A stretch of DNA of 64,000 nt from JAKPQE01 sp041397845 (GTDB lineage Bacteria > Pseudomonadota > Alphaproteobacteria > Rhizobiales > JAKPQE01). This document shows positions 1-8,854 of this stretch, in pieces; the first letter of the stretch is position 1; every line of letters starts with the position of its first letter. The translations under genes and the position numbers were made by a program. Below the pieces are notes generated by a model. The model ran no database searches. It was not told where the DNA came from and worked only from the letters and a program-made list of their open reading frames with translations. Location of the stretch: NCBI GenBank assembly GCA_041397845.1, contig JAWKVW010000012.1, positions 55,846 through 119,845 of the forward strand, written 5' to 3'.

Positions 1-63
1 TTCGGCGCGGCCCTGCTGTTTTCGGTGTCGGCGCGGCGGTTCAATGCCGATTGGCGAGATTGA
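1..63 (+). CDS. C-terminal end of an upstream gene (partial)
   Basis: An open frame runs in from the left edge and stops with TGA at 61-63. It encodes a hydrophobic stretch (GAALLFSV) followed by a basic tail (SARRFNADWRD). This looks like the last residues of a membrane protein, for example a transporter permease, but twenty residues are too few to name a family. The purB start lies 58 bases downstream. Confidence 0.3.
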   Translation, partial: FGAALLFSVSARRFNADWRD

Positions 64-121
64 GATCGCGGCGGCTTCCTGATAGACCGCGACCAAACGC
101 CAAACGCCGAAGGAAAAGCCG

Positions 122-1429
122 ATGATCCAGCGCTACAGCCGCCCGGAGATGGCAGCCATCTGGTCGCCTGAATCCAAGTTCCGCATCTGGTTCGAAATCG
201 AGGCGCATGCGACCGATGCGCTCGCCGAGCTCGGCGTCGTGCCGAAGTCGGCGGCGGCGACGATCTGGGAAAAGGGCGGCGCGGCGACGTTCGACGTCGA
301 GCGCATCGACGAGATCGAGCGCGTCACCAAGCATGACGTCATCGCGTTCCTCACCCATCTTGCCGAGATCGTCGGCCCGGACGCCCGTTTCGTCCATCAG
401 GGCATGACGTCGTCCGACGTGCTCGACACCTGCTTCAACGTCCAGCTCGTCAAGGCGGCGGATCTTCTCATTGCCGATCTCGACGGCCTTCTCGGCGCCC
501 TGAAGCGCCGGGCGATCGAGCACAAGGACACGGTCTGCATCGGCCGCTCGCACGGCATTCATGCCGAGCCGGTGACCTTCGGCCTGAAGCTTGCCGGCGC
601 CTATGCCGAATTCCAGCGGGCGCGGCAGCGTCTCGTTGCGGCGCGCGAGGAAATCGCCACCTGCGCCATTTCCGGCGCGGTCGGCACCTTTGCCAACATC
701 GACCCGCGGGTCGAGGAACACGTCGCCGAGAAGATGGGCCTGGCGGTCGAGCCGGTATCGACGCAGGTCATCCCGCGTGATCGTCACGCGATGTTCTTTG
801 CCGTGCTCGGCGTCATCGCCTCGTCGATCGAGCGTCTGGCGATCGAGGTCCGGCACCTGCAGCGGACCGAAGTGCTCGAGGCGGAAGAGTATTTCTCGCC
901 GGGCCAGAAAGGCTCGTCGGCGATGCCGCACAAGCGCAATCCGGTGCTGACCGAGAACCTCACCGGCCTTGCCCGGATGGTGCGCGCCTATGCGCTGCCG
1001 GCGATGGAGAACGTGGCGCTCTGGCATGAGCGCGACATCTCCCATTCCTCGGTCGAGCGCATGATCGGTCCCGACGCCACGGTGACGCTCGACTTCGCGC
1101 TGGTGCGCCTGACCAGCGTCGTCGACAAGCTGGTGGTCTATCCGCAGAACATGCAGCGCAATCTCGACCTGCTCGGCGGTCTCGTCCACTCGCAGCGCGT
1201 CCTGCTGGCGCTGACGCAGGCCGGCGTGTCGCGCGAGGATGCCTATCGGCTGGTGCAGCGCAACGCGATGAAGGTCTGGGAGGAAGGCAAGGACTTCCTG
1301 ACCGAGCTGAAGGCCGATCCGGATGTCGCCAAGGCGCTCGGCGAAGCCGAGCTCGAGGAGAAGTTCGACCTCGGCTATCACACGAAGCATGTCGACACGA
1401 TCTTCGCGCGCGTCTTCGGCAAGGCCTGA
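122..1429 (+). CDS. purB: Adenylosuccinate lyase
   Basis: Cytoplasmic lyase that acts twice in purine synthesis: it cleaves SAICAR to AICAR plus fumarate, and adenylosuccinate to AMP plus fumarate. The 435-residue length is normal for the short bacterial/archaeal form. The fumarase/aspartase superfamily signature SSAMPHKRNP, which carries the flexible catalytic loop, is at about residues 265-274, and TSSDVLDT near residue 95 is the usual substrate-binding motif. The start fits the family start MIQRYSRPEM. The next gene follows after 8 bases. Other purine genes (purC, purS, purQ) lie 3-5 kb downstream on the same strand, a frequent alphaproteobacterial arrangement. Confidence 0.97.
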   Translation: MIQRYSRPEMAAIWSPESKFRIWFEIEAHATDALAELGVVPKSAAATIWEKGGAATFDVERIDEIERVTKHDVIAFLTHLAEIVGPDARFVHQGMTSSDVLDTCFNVQLVKAADLLIADLDGLLGALKRRAIEHKDTVCIGRSHGIHAEPVTFGLKLAGAYAEFQRARQRLVAAREEIATCAISGAVGTFANIDPRVEEHVAEKMGLAVEPVSTQVIPRDRHAMFFAVLGVIASSIERLAIEVRHLQRTEVLEAEEYFSPGQKGSSAMPHKRNPVLTENLTGLARMVRAYALPAMENVALWHERDISHSSVERMIGPDATVTLDFALVRLTSVVDKLVVYPQNMQRNLDLLGGLVHSQRVLLALTQAGVSREDAYRLVQRNAMKVWEEGKDFLTELKADPDVAKALGEAELEEKFDLGYHTKHVDTIFARVFGKA

Positions 1430-1437
1430 GACCGGCG

Positions 1438-1992
1438 ATGAAAGCGGCCGACGCCGACCTGCTCATCATTCCGGGACTTTCCAACTCCGGGCCCGACCAC
1501 TGGCAGAGCCGCTGGCAGGCACGCCTGTCGACGGCCCGCCGGGTCGAGCAAACGGACTGGGAGGCGCCGGAGTGCGGCGCCTGGACCGCCACGATCGCGG
1601 CAGCGGTGGCCGAGGCAACGCGTCCGGTCGTGCTCATCGCCCATTCGCTCGGCGTGATGGCGGTGGCGCAGGCGGCGGCCAACCTTTCCCCCGACAAGGT
1701 CCGGGCGGCGTTTCTCGTCGCCCCGGCCGACGTCGAGGATGAGCAGCGCACGCCTGATCTCATCCGCTCGTTCGCGCCGGTGCCGCTCGATCCCCTGCCC
1801 TTTCCCTCGGTGCTCGTCGCCAGCCGGAACGATCCCTATTGCACATTCAGCAGGGCAGAAGATTTCGGCTATGCGTGGGGCTCGCTGTTCATCGACGCCG
1901 GGGACGCCGGCCACATCAATTCGGATGCGGGCTTCGGACCCTGGCCGGAGGGCTCGCTGGTTTTTGCCCGGCTGCTCGCCCGGTTGAGTTGA
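1438..1992 (+). CDS. RBBP9/YdeN-family alpha/beta hydrolase
   Basis: Small serine hydrolase of 184 residues in the RBBP9/YdeN (DUF1749-like) family; the physiological substrate is not known. The N-terminus has the family pattern LIIPGLSNSGPDHWQSRW. The nucleophile elbow is AHSLG near residue 65, and the late Asp/His partners are in ASRNDPY and DAGHINSDAG. There is no signal peptide, so it is probably cytosolic. It starts 8 bases after purB and is likely co-transcribed with it, though a functional link to purines is not evident. Confidence 0.85.
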   Translation: MKAADADLLIIPGLSNSGPDHWQSRWQARLSTARRVEQTDWEAPECGAWTATIAAAVAEATRPVVLIAHSLGVMAVAQAAANLSPDKVRAAFLVAPADVEDEQRTPDLIRSFAPVPLDPLPFPSVLVASRNDPYCTFSRAEDFGYAWGSLFIDAGDAGHINSDAGFGPWPEGSLVFARLLARLS

Positions 1993-2101
1993 GCAGCTAC
2001 GGGTTTTCCCCAAAAATCGCGGTGGACGGGGCCGGCGTCGTTGATGCCTGCCGGGATGACCCTTATTGTCTGTCGGCTTTCAAAGGGTAAGGGGCATTCA
2101 A

Positions 2102-2485
2102 ATGAGACTTCAGATCATTGCCGTTCTGGCGGCAGCGACGACCGTTGCCGGCTGCGCGTCGGTTACCAAGGGCACCTCGCAGAACATCACGATCAACTCT
2201 TCGCCGTCCGGTGCGTCGTGCACCGTCGAGCGCGAAGGGAAAATGATCGCCACGATCCCGGCGACGCCGCAGATCATCAAGGTGTCGAAGTCGAAGAACG
2301 ATCTGACGCTCACCTGCAACCTCGCCGGCTACAAGACCGCGCAATACGTCATCCCGTCGGATGTCGAGGCGATGACGGCGGGCAACGTGATCTTCGGCGG
2401 TCTCGTCGGCCTGGCGATCGACGCCGGCACCGGCGCGATGAACAAGTACGACGCCAACGTCACCGTCGTTCTGCAGCCGGAATGA
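2102..2485 (+). CDS. Small lipoprotein, PEGA-like
   Basis: A 127-residue protein beginning MRLQIIAVLAAATTVAGCAS. It has a lipoprotein signal peptide with lipobox VAGC, so it should be acylated and membrane-anchored in the envelope. The mature part (SPSGASCTVEREGKMIATIPATPQ) resembles surface PEGA-type beta domains, with a glycine-rich hydrophobic segment (GGLVGLAIDAGTGAMNKYD) near the C-terminus. Proteins of this appearance are common, uncharacterised lipoproteins in Rhizobiales. The upstream in-frame start at 2066 was rejected because the signal peptide begins at 2102. A strong hairpin at 2531-2562 terminates it. Confidence 0.75.
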   Translation: MRLQIIAVLAAATTVAGCASVTKGTSQNITINSSPSGASCTVEREGKMIATIPATPQIIKVSKSKNDLTLTCNLAGYKTAQYVIPSDVEAMTAGNVIFGGLVGLAIDAGTGAMNKYDANVTVVLQPE

Positions 2486-2530
2486 GGCGAAGCGCTTCGG
2501 CGCTTCCTCCTTCGCCAATGCGAAGACAAG

Positions 2531-2562
2531 AAAACCCGCTCCGGTCGCCCGGTGCGGGTTTT
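2531..2562. terminator. Bidirectional rho-independent terminator
   Basis: The arms AAAACCCGC and GCGGGTTTT flank an inner CCGG/CCGG stem. A T-rich tail follows on the plus strand, and the mirror A/T arms give a T run on the minus strand too. It sits between the convergent lipoprotein gene (ends 2485) and the small membrane protein gene (ends 2643). Confidence 0.75.
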
Positions 2563-2642
2563 CCTTTCCCTCGGTGGCGCGGCGCGGGGCCGCGCCCTTT
2601 TCGCGGCGCGAAACCGTTGGCCGGCCGTCAGGCCGGCGCAAT

Positions 2643-2837
2643 TCACCTGGTCTTGCGTGCCTGATCGACCGCCTTGGCGACGAAGAAGGTGATGACAGTA
2701 CCGAGCACAAAGCCGATCGCGATCACGATCGGAGCGGACTTGAGGTCGGCCATATTGGCCGCCAGAAGCGCCGTGAAAAGAATGCCGGCAACCGTCGTTG
2801 CGACGATCGGCAGCATCAACCAGAACAACTTGCCCAT
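2643..2837 (-). CDS. Small two-helix membrane protein
   Basis: A 64-residue protein with two predicted membrane helices: residues about 5-27 (WLMLPIVATTVAGILFTALL) and about 37-55 (PIVIAIGFVLGTVITFFVA). It ends in a short basic cytoplasmic tail. The start at 2837 is supported by a GGAGG ribosome site 6 bases upstream; the longer reading back to 3011 lacks membrane-protein character and is not supported. I recognise no named family; such proteins are often listed as hypothetical in Rhizobiales. Confidence 0.7.
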   Translation of the reverse strand: MGKLFWLMLPIVATTVAGILFTALLAANMADLKSAPIVIAIGFVLGTVITFFVAKAVDQARKTR

Positions 2838-3172
2838 TTCAGCCTCCAAGGATGAACCCTGAGCGTGCTCGCGCACGACCCTTCCTTCGAACAGACCACC
2901 GCCGACGGCGACCTGCCGGCCCATGTCGAGCCAAGAACAGTTCCCCTCACCGCCGGGCGTTGGTTCCGCCCCATCGCGCCGGATAATCCCGAGCCGCCGG
3001 GACAGGGTCAACGTGCTCTAGAGTCGCATCATTGATGCTGATCAAAGGGCAGACCAAATCGGCGGAACGCGGCATCCTTGCGGGCGAAAACAGGCGTCGG
3101 GGAAATGGCCGGCCGACGGTCTCGCGGGCCCGGTCAGCGGGCCGGCGGCTGCAAAGCCGGCGAATCATGCAC
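2838..3172. other. Intergenic region without a recognised gene
   Basis: The 335 bases hold the promoter side of the minus-strand membrane protein and the region downstream of the minus-strand aldolase. GC-rich inverted repeats around 3120-3165 could form the aldolase terminator. I see no convincing coding frame. Confidence 0.5.
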
Positions 3173-3946
3173 TCAGCGGGCCCGGGAGAAATCGTCGACG
3201 AAGCCGGCCATGCCGGCCGTGAGATAGCCGGCGTCCGTGCCGAGGGCGACGAAACGGTAGCCGAGGCTCTTCACGCGTGCGGCCATGGCCGGGGTCACCG
3301 TGAAGGCCGAGGCAATCTTGCCATGAAAGGCGGCGCGGGCGGCAACGTGGATGAATGCCGCGTCGACGGCGGGCGCGGACGGGTCGACGGCGGCGCCTTC
3401 GGCGATCGTGATCGAGAGGTCAGAGGGTCCGACAAAAACGCCGTCGATGCCGTCAACCGCGAGAATGTCGTCGATCGCGGCAAGGGCCTCGCGGGTCTCG
3501 ATCATCGCCAGCGACAGGCAGAAATCATTGGCGCCGGTCAGGTAGGTGGCGCGGTCGAGCCCCATCAGGGCCATCGCCCGCTGCGGCCCCCAGGACCGGG
3601 CGCCGGTCGGCGGGTACTTCGTGGCGGCAACGAATTCGCGGGCGAGGTCGGCGTTGTCGATCATCGGGGCGATGACGACCGAGGCGCCGGCGTCGAGCAC
3701 GCGACTCGCCTCGCCCCAGGCGTTCAGCGCAAGGCGGACGGCGGCGGGCTTGCCGGCAAGGGCGACGGCCGAGATCGCGGCCATGGTCGAGGCGATGTCG
3801 TGGCCGCCATGCTGCATGTCGATGGTGACGCAGTCGAACGGGCCACGGGCCAGCGCCTCGGCCAGCGCCGGCGATGCCATCGTGCTCCAGGCGGAAAGGG
3901 CGAAGCCGCCCTCCCTGATATTCCCGACCAATGCGGACGCCGGCAC
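3173..3946 (-). CDS. HpcH/HpaI-family aldolase
   Basis: A class II (divalent metal) pyruvate aldolase of the HpcH/HpaI/citrate-lyase-beta fold, 257 residues. Family members cleave or form 4-hydroxy-2-oxoacids such as 2,4-dihydroxyhept-2-enedioate and 2-keto-3-deoxysugar acids. Visible motifs are VTIDMQHGGHD near residue 40 (catalytic His region), the PMIDNADLA stretch, the metal-ligand glutamate in MIETREAL, and FVGPSDLS near residue 170. The true substrate cannot be told from sequence, and no catabolic operon surrounds it. It is convergent with nothing obvious and lies 62 bases from the DUF1476 gene on the same strand. Confidence 0.85.
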   Translation of the reverse strand: MPASALVGNIREGGFALSAWSTMASPALAEALARGPFDCVTIDMQHGGHDIASTMAAISAVALAGKPAAVRLALNAWGEASRVLDAGASVVIAPMIDNADLAREFVAATKYPPTGARSWGPQRAMALMGLDRATYLTGANDFCLSLAMIETREALAAIDDILAVDGIDGVFVGPSDLSITIAEGAAVDPSAPAVDAAFIHVAARAAFHGKIASAFTVTPAMAARVKSLGYRFVALGTDAGYLTAGMAGFVDDFSRAR

Positions 3947-4008
3947 AGTTCACCGCCTTTCGGGGTCGGCGCCGGCGTGCCCTTCCGGCAGGTGCCGGCG
4001 CCAGATTG

Positions 4009-4332
4009 TCACTGACCGCTGGTGAGCTGCTCGAAAGCGGTTTGCATCAGCTCGGACATGGTGCGCTCGATCTGGTGATCAGACTGCTGCACGCCGGCCG
4101 CATCGAAATCACCGCGAATCTTGCGGAAGACGTCCTGGTCGCCGGGCTCCTCGAAATCGGAGCGGACGACGGACTTGGCGTATTCCTCGGCGGCGTCGCC
4201 GGAAAGGCCAAGCTTCTCGGCAGCCCAAAGGCCAAGGAGGCGATTGCGCCGCGCGGTTGCCCGGAAGCGAAGCTCCTCGTCCTGGGCAAACTTCTTTTCG
4301 TAGGCCTTTTCGCGTTCGTCGAATGCAGACAT
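4009..4332 (-). CDS. DUF1476 protein, F1-ATPase zeta-type inhibitor
   Basis: A 107-residue protein of family DUF1476, predicted all-helical and charged (FDEREKAYEKKFAQDEEL at the N-terminus). In Paracoccus denitrificans the DUF1476 protein is the zeta subunit, a natural inhibitor of the F1FO-ATPase whose N-terminus blocks rotation. The same role here is inferred from family membership. The conserved stretches are ARRNRLLGLWAAEKLG and VVRSDFEEPGDQDV. The ATG at 4332 has a GGGAGAG ribosome site 4 bases upstream; a TTG one codon earlier is a less likely start. Confidence 0.88.
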   Translation of the reverse strand: MSAFDEREKAYEKKFAQDEELRFRATARRNRLLGLWAAEKLGLSGDAAEEYAKSVVRSDFEEPGDQDVFRKIRGDFDAAGVQQSDHQIERTMSELMQTAFEQLTSGQ

Positions 4333-4641
4333 CAATCTCTCCCGAAAGGAACCGCCGAGGCGGGGCCGAATTTTCTTGCTCTTCGATCCCGGATATAGGT
4401 ACTCGATCCGCCCCTTGCATAGCCCGCAAGGGACCCCAAATCAACGAAGCCGGATGCTACCCTTTCGTTACAGGGCCAGCATTGCGTCGGCGTTGTGCAT
4501 ACCGCCGGGATCGAGTAGGTTCCCGCCGGACCGTTCCCGGTCCAGCCCGCTTTGAAAGCGGAAGTAAACCCCGCCGAGGCTTGCCAACGGCAATCGGAGT
4601 GCTCGGCACCAATGGATTTTCTCAAACCACGGTATATCCCA
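4333..4641. other. Intergenic region / purC leader
   Basis: The 309 bases lie between divergent DUF1476 and purC, so they must contain both promoters. A 6-bp stem (GGACCG/CGGTCC, tetraloop TTCC) is at 4528-4543, about 100 bases before purC. No riboswitch consensus was recognised. Confidence 0.4.
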
Positions 4642-5406
4642 ATGAACCGTCGTCGCCGCATCTACGAGGGCAAGGCCAAAATTCTCTACGAGGGCCCCGA
4701 ACCCGGTACGCTTATTCAGCATTTCAAAGACGATGCGACGGCGTTCAACAACAAGAAACATCAGATCGTCGACGGCAAGGGCGTGCTGAACAACCGTATT
4801 TCCGAATACGTGTTCACCCACCTCAATGCGATGGGCATTCCGACGCACTTCATCCGTCGGCTGAACATGCGCGAGCAGTTGATTCGCGAAGTCGAGATCG
4901 TGCCGCTCGAGGTGGTGGTGCGAAACGTCGCAGCCGGCTCGCTGTCGCAGCGTCTCGGCATCGAGGAAGGCACGATCCTGCCGCGCTCGATCATCGAGTT
5001 CTATTACAAGAGCGACGAGCTCGGCGACCCGATGGTCTCGGAAGAGCACATCACGGCCTTCGGCTGGGCGACGCCGCAGGAGATCGACGACATCATGGCG
5101 CTGGCCATCCGGGTCAACGACTTCCTGTCCGGTCTCTTCCTTGGCGTCGGCATCCGTCTCGTCGACTTCAAGATGGAATGCGGGCGGCTCTGGGAAGGCG
5201 ACATGATGCGCATTGTCGTTGCCGACGAGATCAGCCCCGACTCATGCCGCCTGTGGGACATGTCGAGCAACGAGAAGCTCGACAAGGACCGGTTCCGCCG
5301 CGACATGGGCGGCCTTGTCGAAGCCTATCAGGAAGTGGCGCGCCGACTCGGGATTCTGGTGGAAAACGAGACCCCGGCCAATGGCGGGCCGCGGCTGGTG
5401 CAATAA
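4642..5406 (+). CDS. purC: Phosphoribosylaminoimidazole-succinocarboxamide synthase
   Basis: SAICAR synthetase: joins CAIR and L-aspartate using ATP, the step before PurB. At 254 residues it matches the bacterial PurC length. It carries the N-terminal ATP site YEGKAKILYEG, the PLEVVVRNVAAGS motif, and the signature LVDFKMECG near residue 175. The start MNRRRRIYEGKAK is the one conserved in rhizobial PurC. Its Shine-Dalgarno is weak; an in-frame ATG at 4612 with GGAG further upstream is the alternative. purS follows 74 bases later. Confidence 0.96.
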   Translation: MNRRRRIYEGKAKILYEGPEPGTLIQHFKDDATAFNNKKHQIVDGKGVLNNRISEYVFTHLNAMGIPTHFIRRLNMREQLIREVEIVPLEVVVRNVAAGSLSQRLGIEEGTILPRSIIEFYYKSDELGDPMVSEEHITAFGWATPQEIDDIMALAIRVNDFLSGLFLGVGIRLVDFKMECGRLWEGDMMRIVVADEISPDSCRLWDMSSNEKLDKDRFRRDMGGLVEAYQEVARRLGILVENETPANGGPRLVQ

Positions 5407-5480
5407 GTCATCTTGCGAGACGGACGAACGCCGGGTATCTCCCCGGCGTTCCGCTTTTACCGACCGACGAGGACACACCC

Positions 5481-5720
5481 ATGAAGGCGCGCGTGACGAT
5501 CACCCTGAAGAACGGCGTTCTCGACCCGCAGGGCAAGGCGATCGAGGGTGCGCTCGGGGCGCTCGGGTTTTCCGGCGTCGGCGCGGTCCGCCAGGGCAAG
5601 ATCATCGACCTGGAACTTGGCGAGGCCAACCGCGAGCAGGCGATGGCGACCATCGACGAGATGTGCCGCAAGCTGCTCGCCAATACCGTCATCGAGAACT
5701 ATTCGATCGAGATCGCCTGA
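5481..5720 (+). CDS. purS: Phosphoribosylformylglycinamidine synthase subunit PurS
   Basis: A 79-residue PurS, the small dimeric subunit that bridges PurL and PurQ in the three-part FGAM synthase and helps pass ammonia between them. The fold signatures are visible: ITLKNGVLDPQGKAIEGALG at the N-terminus and the late MCRKLLANTVIENYSIE. Only purS and purQ are here; purL is not in the window. The gene ends 9 bases before a small membrane-protein ORF and is clearly in one operon with it and purQ. Confidence 0.95.
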   Translation: MKARVTITLKNGVLDPQGKAIEGALGALGFSGVGAVRQGKIIDLELGEANREQAMATIDEMCRKLLANTVIENYSIEIA

Positions 5721-5729
5721 GGCCGGCCG

Positions 5730-5867
5730 ATGGAACGCTCGCCAGAGGCTGTTGCCCGGCACCGCGAAGAAACCGCCAAGGCGCTGAAGTTCATGGCGAT
5801 CAAGGCGGCTGTCTTCATCGGCATTCCGGTCATTGCCTCGGTCATCGCGGTCATCGTGCTCCTTTGA
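5730..5867 (+). CDS. Small membrane protein between purS and purQ
   Basis: A 45-residue ORF: ATG at 5730, TGA at 5865-5867. It has a charged amphipathic N-terminal half (MERSPEAVARHREETAKALK) and one C-terminal membrane helix (VFIGIPVIASVIAVIVLL). It sits 9 bases after purS and 13 bases before purQ, with no other room for a gene. Small membrane proteins associated with FGAM synthase genes occur in other alphaproteobacteria, so I regard it as real. Its function is unknown; anchoring or regulating the FGAM synthase at the membrane is only a guess. Confidence 0.75.
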   Translation: MERSPEAVARHREETAKALKFMAIKAAVFIGIPVIASVIAVIVLL

Positions 5868-5880
5868 GAAGGTGGGGTCC

Positions 5881-6573
<693 letters not shown>

Positions 6574-6676
6574 GGCCGGCAGAAGCCGGTTCTTGCCGGC
6601 GGCAAATCGCGCACCAGTTTCCGGGGCAACGCCAGCAGCTCCTTCGGCGTTGATCGGGAAATTCGTGGAGGCGCCG

Positions 6677-8107
6677 ATGACTTCCCCTGCCCTCGTCTGG
6701 CTGCGCAATGACCTGCGCCTCGCCGACAATCCGGCGCTGTCCGAGGCGGTTGCCAGCGGCCGGCCGATCATCGTCCTCTACGTTCTGGAAGAATCCGGCG
6801 GGCCGCGTCCCCCTGGCGCGGCGGCGCGCTGGTGGCTGCACCATTCGCTCGTGGCGCTCGGCCGGGATCTCGCAGCCTTCGGCGTGCCGCTGGTGCTGCG
6901 TCGCGGCGCGGCGCGGGTTCAAGTGCCGCACGTCGCGGCGGACTGTGGCGCTGCGGCCGTTTACTGGAACCTGCGGTATGAGCCGGGCGGTGCGGCGGCG
7001 GACGCTGACATTCGCGCCGAACTTCAGGCGGCTGGCCGCAGCGTCGAGAGCGGGCTTGCAAACCTTCTTGCCTCACCACATGAGGTCGCCACAGGCGCGG
7101 GACGGTCGTTCCGCGTCTACACGCCCTTCGCCAAAGCGCTACGGGCTCGTGGAACACCCCGCCACCCGCTGCCGATCCCGCCGCTGTCGCGCGCTGGCGG
7201 GGCTGTCGCGCCGGAAAGCGATGGTCTGGAAGACTGGTCTCTTTTGCCGACTAAGCCGAATTGGGCAAAAGATTTTGCCGGCGAATGGAATCCCGGGGAG
7301 CCCGGCGCAAATCTTCGACTTGACACGTTCGTCGAGGGCGGCCTGCGGGACTATCGCGACGGCCGGGATTTTCCAGCATTGGCGGCCGTGTCCAGGCTTT
7401 CGCCAGCGTTGCGTTTCGGCGAGATAAGCCCCTATCAGAGTTGGCATTCCGTCGGCCTGGCAGCGGCCGCGGATGGACGTCTCGACGGGAGCGCAGAGAA
7501 GTTCCTTTCAGAGATCCTGTGGCGGGAATTCTCGTGGCATCTGCTGGCAAACGAGCTTGATATTTCGACGGCGAATATCCAGCGCAAATTCGACTCGTTT
7601 CCATGGCGATATGATGCAGACGATCTCGTTCGCTGGCAGCAGGGACGGACCGGCTATCCGTTGGTCGATGCCGGCATGCGGGAACTCTGGCACACCGGCG
7701 CAATGCATAACCGGGTGCGGATGGTGGCGGCGTCGTTCCTCGTCAAGCATCTGATGATTGACTGGCGCGAGGGCGAGCGCTGGTTCTGGGATACGCTCGT
7801 CGATGCGGACGAGGCGAGCAATCCGGCCAACTGGCAATGGGTGGCGGGTACCGGCGCCGATGCCGCGCCCTATTTCCGGATCTTCAATCCGACGCTGCAG
7901 CGGGAGAAGTTCGATCCCGACGGGCGGTATGTCCGGCGCTGGGTGCCGGAATGGTCGCCAGAATGCGTTGCCGGAAAAGGCCGCAGATCCGCGCCGCTTC
8001 TTGCCGAGCTTGAAGGTGGGCAATACCCGGCGCCGGTCGTCGACCACGACATGGCGCGGCGGCGGGCGCTCGATGCGCTGGCGGGACTTCGACCTGGCGA
8101 GGGCTAG
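6677..8107 (+). CDS. phrB: Deoxyribodipyrimidine photolyase
   Basis: Class I photolyase/cryptochrome family enzyme of 476 residues, repairing UV-induced cyclobutane pyrimidine dimers with light. The N-terminal antenna-binding Rossmann domain starts ALVWLRNDLRLADNPAL. The C-terminal FAD domain has LVRWQQGRTGYPLVDAGM, TGAMHNRVRM, and the ASNPANWQWVAGTGAD block with the FAD-binding and electron-transfer tryptophans. The start is set by GTGGAGG 7 bases upstream. It is tail-to-tail with the ChrR-like cupin, their stop codons overlapping. This is suggestive because photolyase belongs to the singlet-oxygen RpoE/ChrR regulon in Rhodobacter. Confidence 0.95.
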   Translation: MTSPALVWLRNDLRLADNPALSEAVASGRPIIVLYVLEESGGPRPPGAAARWWLHHSLVALGRDLAAFGVPLVLRRGAARVQVPHVAADCGAAAVYWNLRYEPGGAAADADIRAELQAAGRSVESGLANLLASPHEVATGAGRSFRVYTPFAKALRARGTPRHPLPIPPLSRAGGAVAPESDGLEDWSLLPTKPNWAKDFAGEWNPGEPGANLRLDTFVEGGLRDYRDGRDFPALAAVSRLSPALRFGEISPYQSWHSVGLAAAADGRLDGSAEKFLSEILWREFSWHLLANELDISTANIQRKFDSFPWRYDADDLVRWQQGRTGYPLVDAGMRELWHTGAMHNRVRMVAASFLVKHLMIDWREGERWFWDTLVDADEASNPANWQWVAGTGADAAPYFRIFNPTLQREKFDPDGRYVRRWVPEWSPECVAGKGRRSAPLLAELEGGQYPAPVVDHDMARRRALDALAGLRPGEG

Positions 8108-8817
8108 ACGGGCTGCGCGTCGCCGCTGGCGATGACGACGAGGCAGGTGCAACCGGTTTCTGCGTCAGCAGAGGCGCTGTGGAAAATGCCGCCGGGATGG
8201 TAGCAGACATCGCCCACTGAAAAGACGCCGGCCTCGGTTGAAAAGCTGCCGGCAAGCACGAGCAGATATTCGTCGCCCTCGTGGCTGTGCCATTCAAGGC
8301 GGCCGCCGGCATGAAGCTGGGCGAGCTTGACCTGATAGCCTTCCTTCAGGGTTTCACCGAATATGCCGAGACCACTGTCGCCGCGCGCCCATTCGATGTC
8401 GTCGCTGCCGCAGTCCAAAAGCTCACGCACCGGTGCGGGAAGCATGCCGACGTCCGCATCGGGCGCGGGCCAAACCACCACGGCGGGCGGGACGTCCGCA
8501 CCTTCGGCCGCCGCCGCGCCGAACTTCGGGTCATCGAGCGACAGGATGTGGTCCAGTGTCTGCGGGCATTCCGGGCAGTCGGCGGGCACCTCAAGTTCCA
8601 GCATGGCGCCGGCAGCCGCTTCGAGATCGGCGACCAGAGCATGGTGGCGATCCGACATCTGCAGATGCGCCTCGAAGAATACCTGTAATGGTTCAGGAAG
8701 CGCGCCCGCGACATAGGCCGCGAGGCGCTGATTCAGTACATCTTCGATGAGTTCTTCGGTCTCATCTGTATTACGTGACTGCGCGTCCACGGCCTTCTCC
8801 GACCCGATTGCGATCAC
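8104..8817 (-). CDS. ChrR-like cupin anti-sigma factor homologue
   Basis: A 237-residue protein. It has a helical N-terminal part (residues about 20-75) like the anti-sigma domain of ChrR, and a C-terminal cupin with the metal-binding pattern WHSHEGDEYLLVL and a later His. ChrR binds sigma-E and releases it on singlet oxygen. In ChrR-type anti-sigma domains a zinc site is formed by histidines and a CxxC pair. Here the corresponding stretch reads AHLQMSDRHHALV with no cysteines, so zinc binding is probably lost or changed. No sigma factor gene is adjacent. The start is GTG at 8817; an internal GTG ten codons on is possible. Confidence 0.75.
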   Translation of the reverse strand: MIAIGSEKAVDAQSRNTDETEELIEDVLNQRLAAYVAGALPEPLQVFFEAHLQMSDRHHALVADLEAAAGAMLELEVPADCPECPQTLDHILSLDDPKFGAAAAEGADVPPAVVVWPAPDADVGMLPAPVRELLDCGSDDIEWARGDSGLGIFGETLKEGYQVKLAQLHAGGRLEWHSHEGDEYLLVLAGSFSTEAGVFSVGDVCYHPGGIFHSASADAETGCTCLVVIASGDAQPV

Positions 8818-8823
8818 GTTCGA

Positions 8824-8854
8824 CCAATACGTCCTCTTGGTCGTGGCTGGATCA
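8824..8854 (-). promoter_or_regulatory. Possible ECF-type promoter before the ChrR-like gene
   Basis: Reading on the minus strand, TGATCC (8854-8849) is followed 19 bases later by TATTGG (8829-8824), just before the GTG start. TGATCC is the -35 element of RpoE/ChrR-dependent promoters, but the -10 match is poor. This is weak and rests on similarity alone. Confidence 0.25.

Noticed and set aside
41..1390. Long minus-strand open frame (449 codons) opposite purB
   Set aside because: It is the antisense shadow of a high-GC gene; purB on the plus strand has full family motifs and this frame has none.
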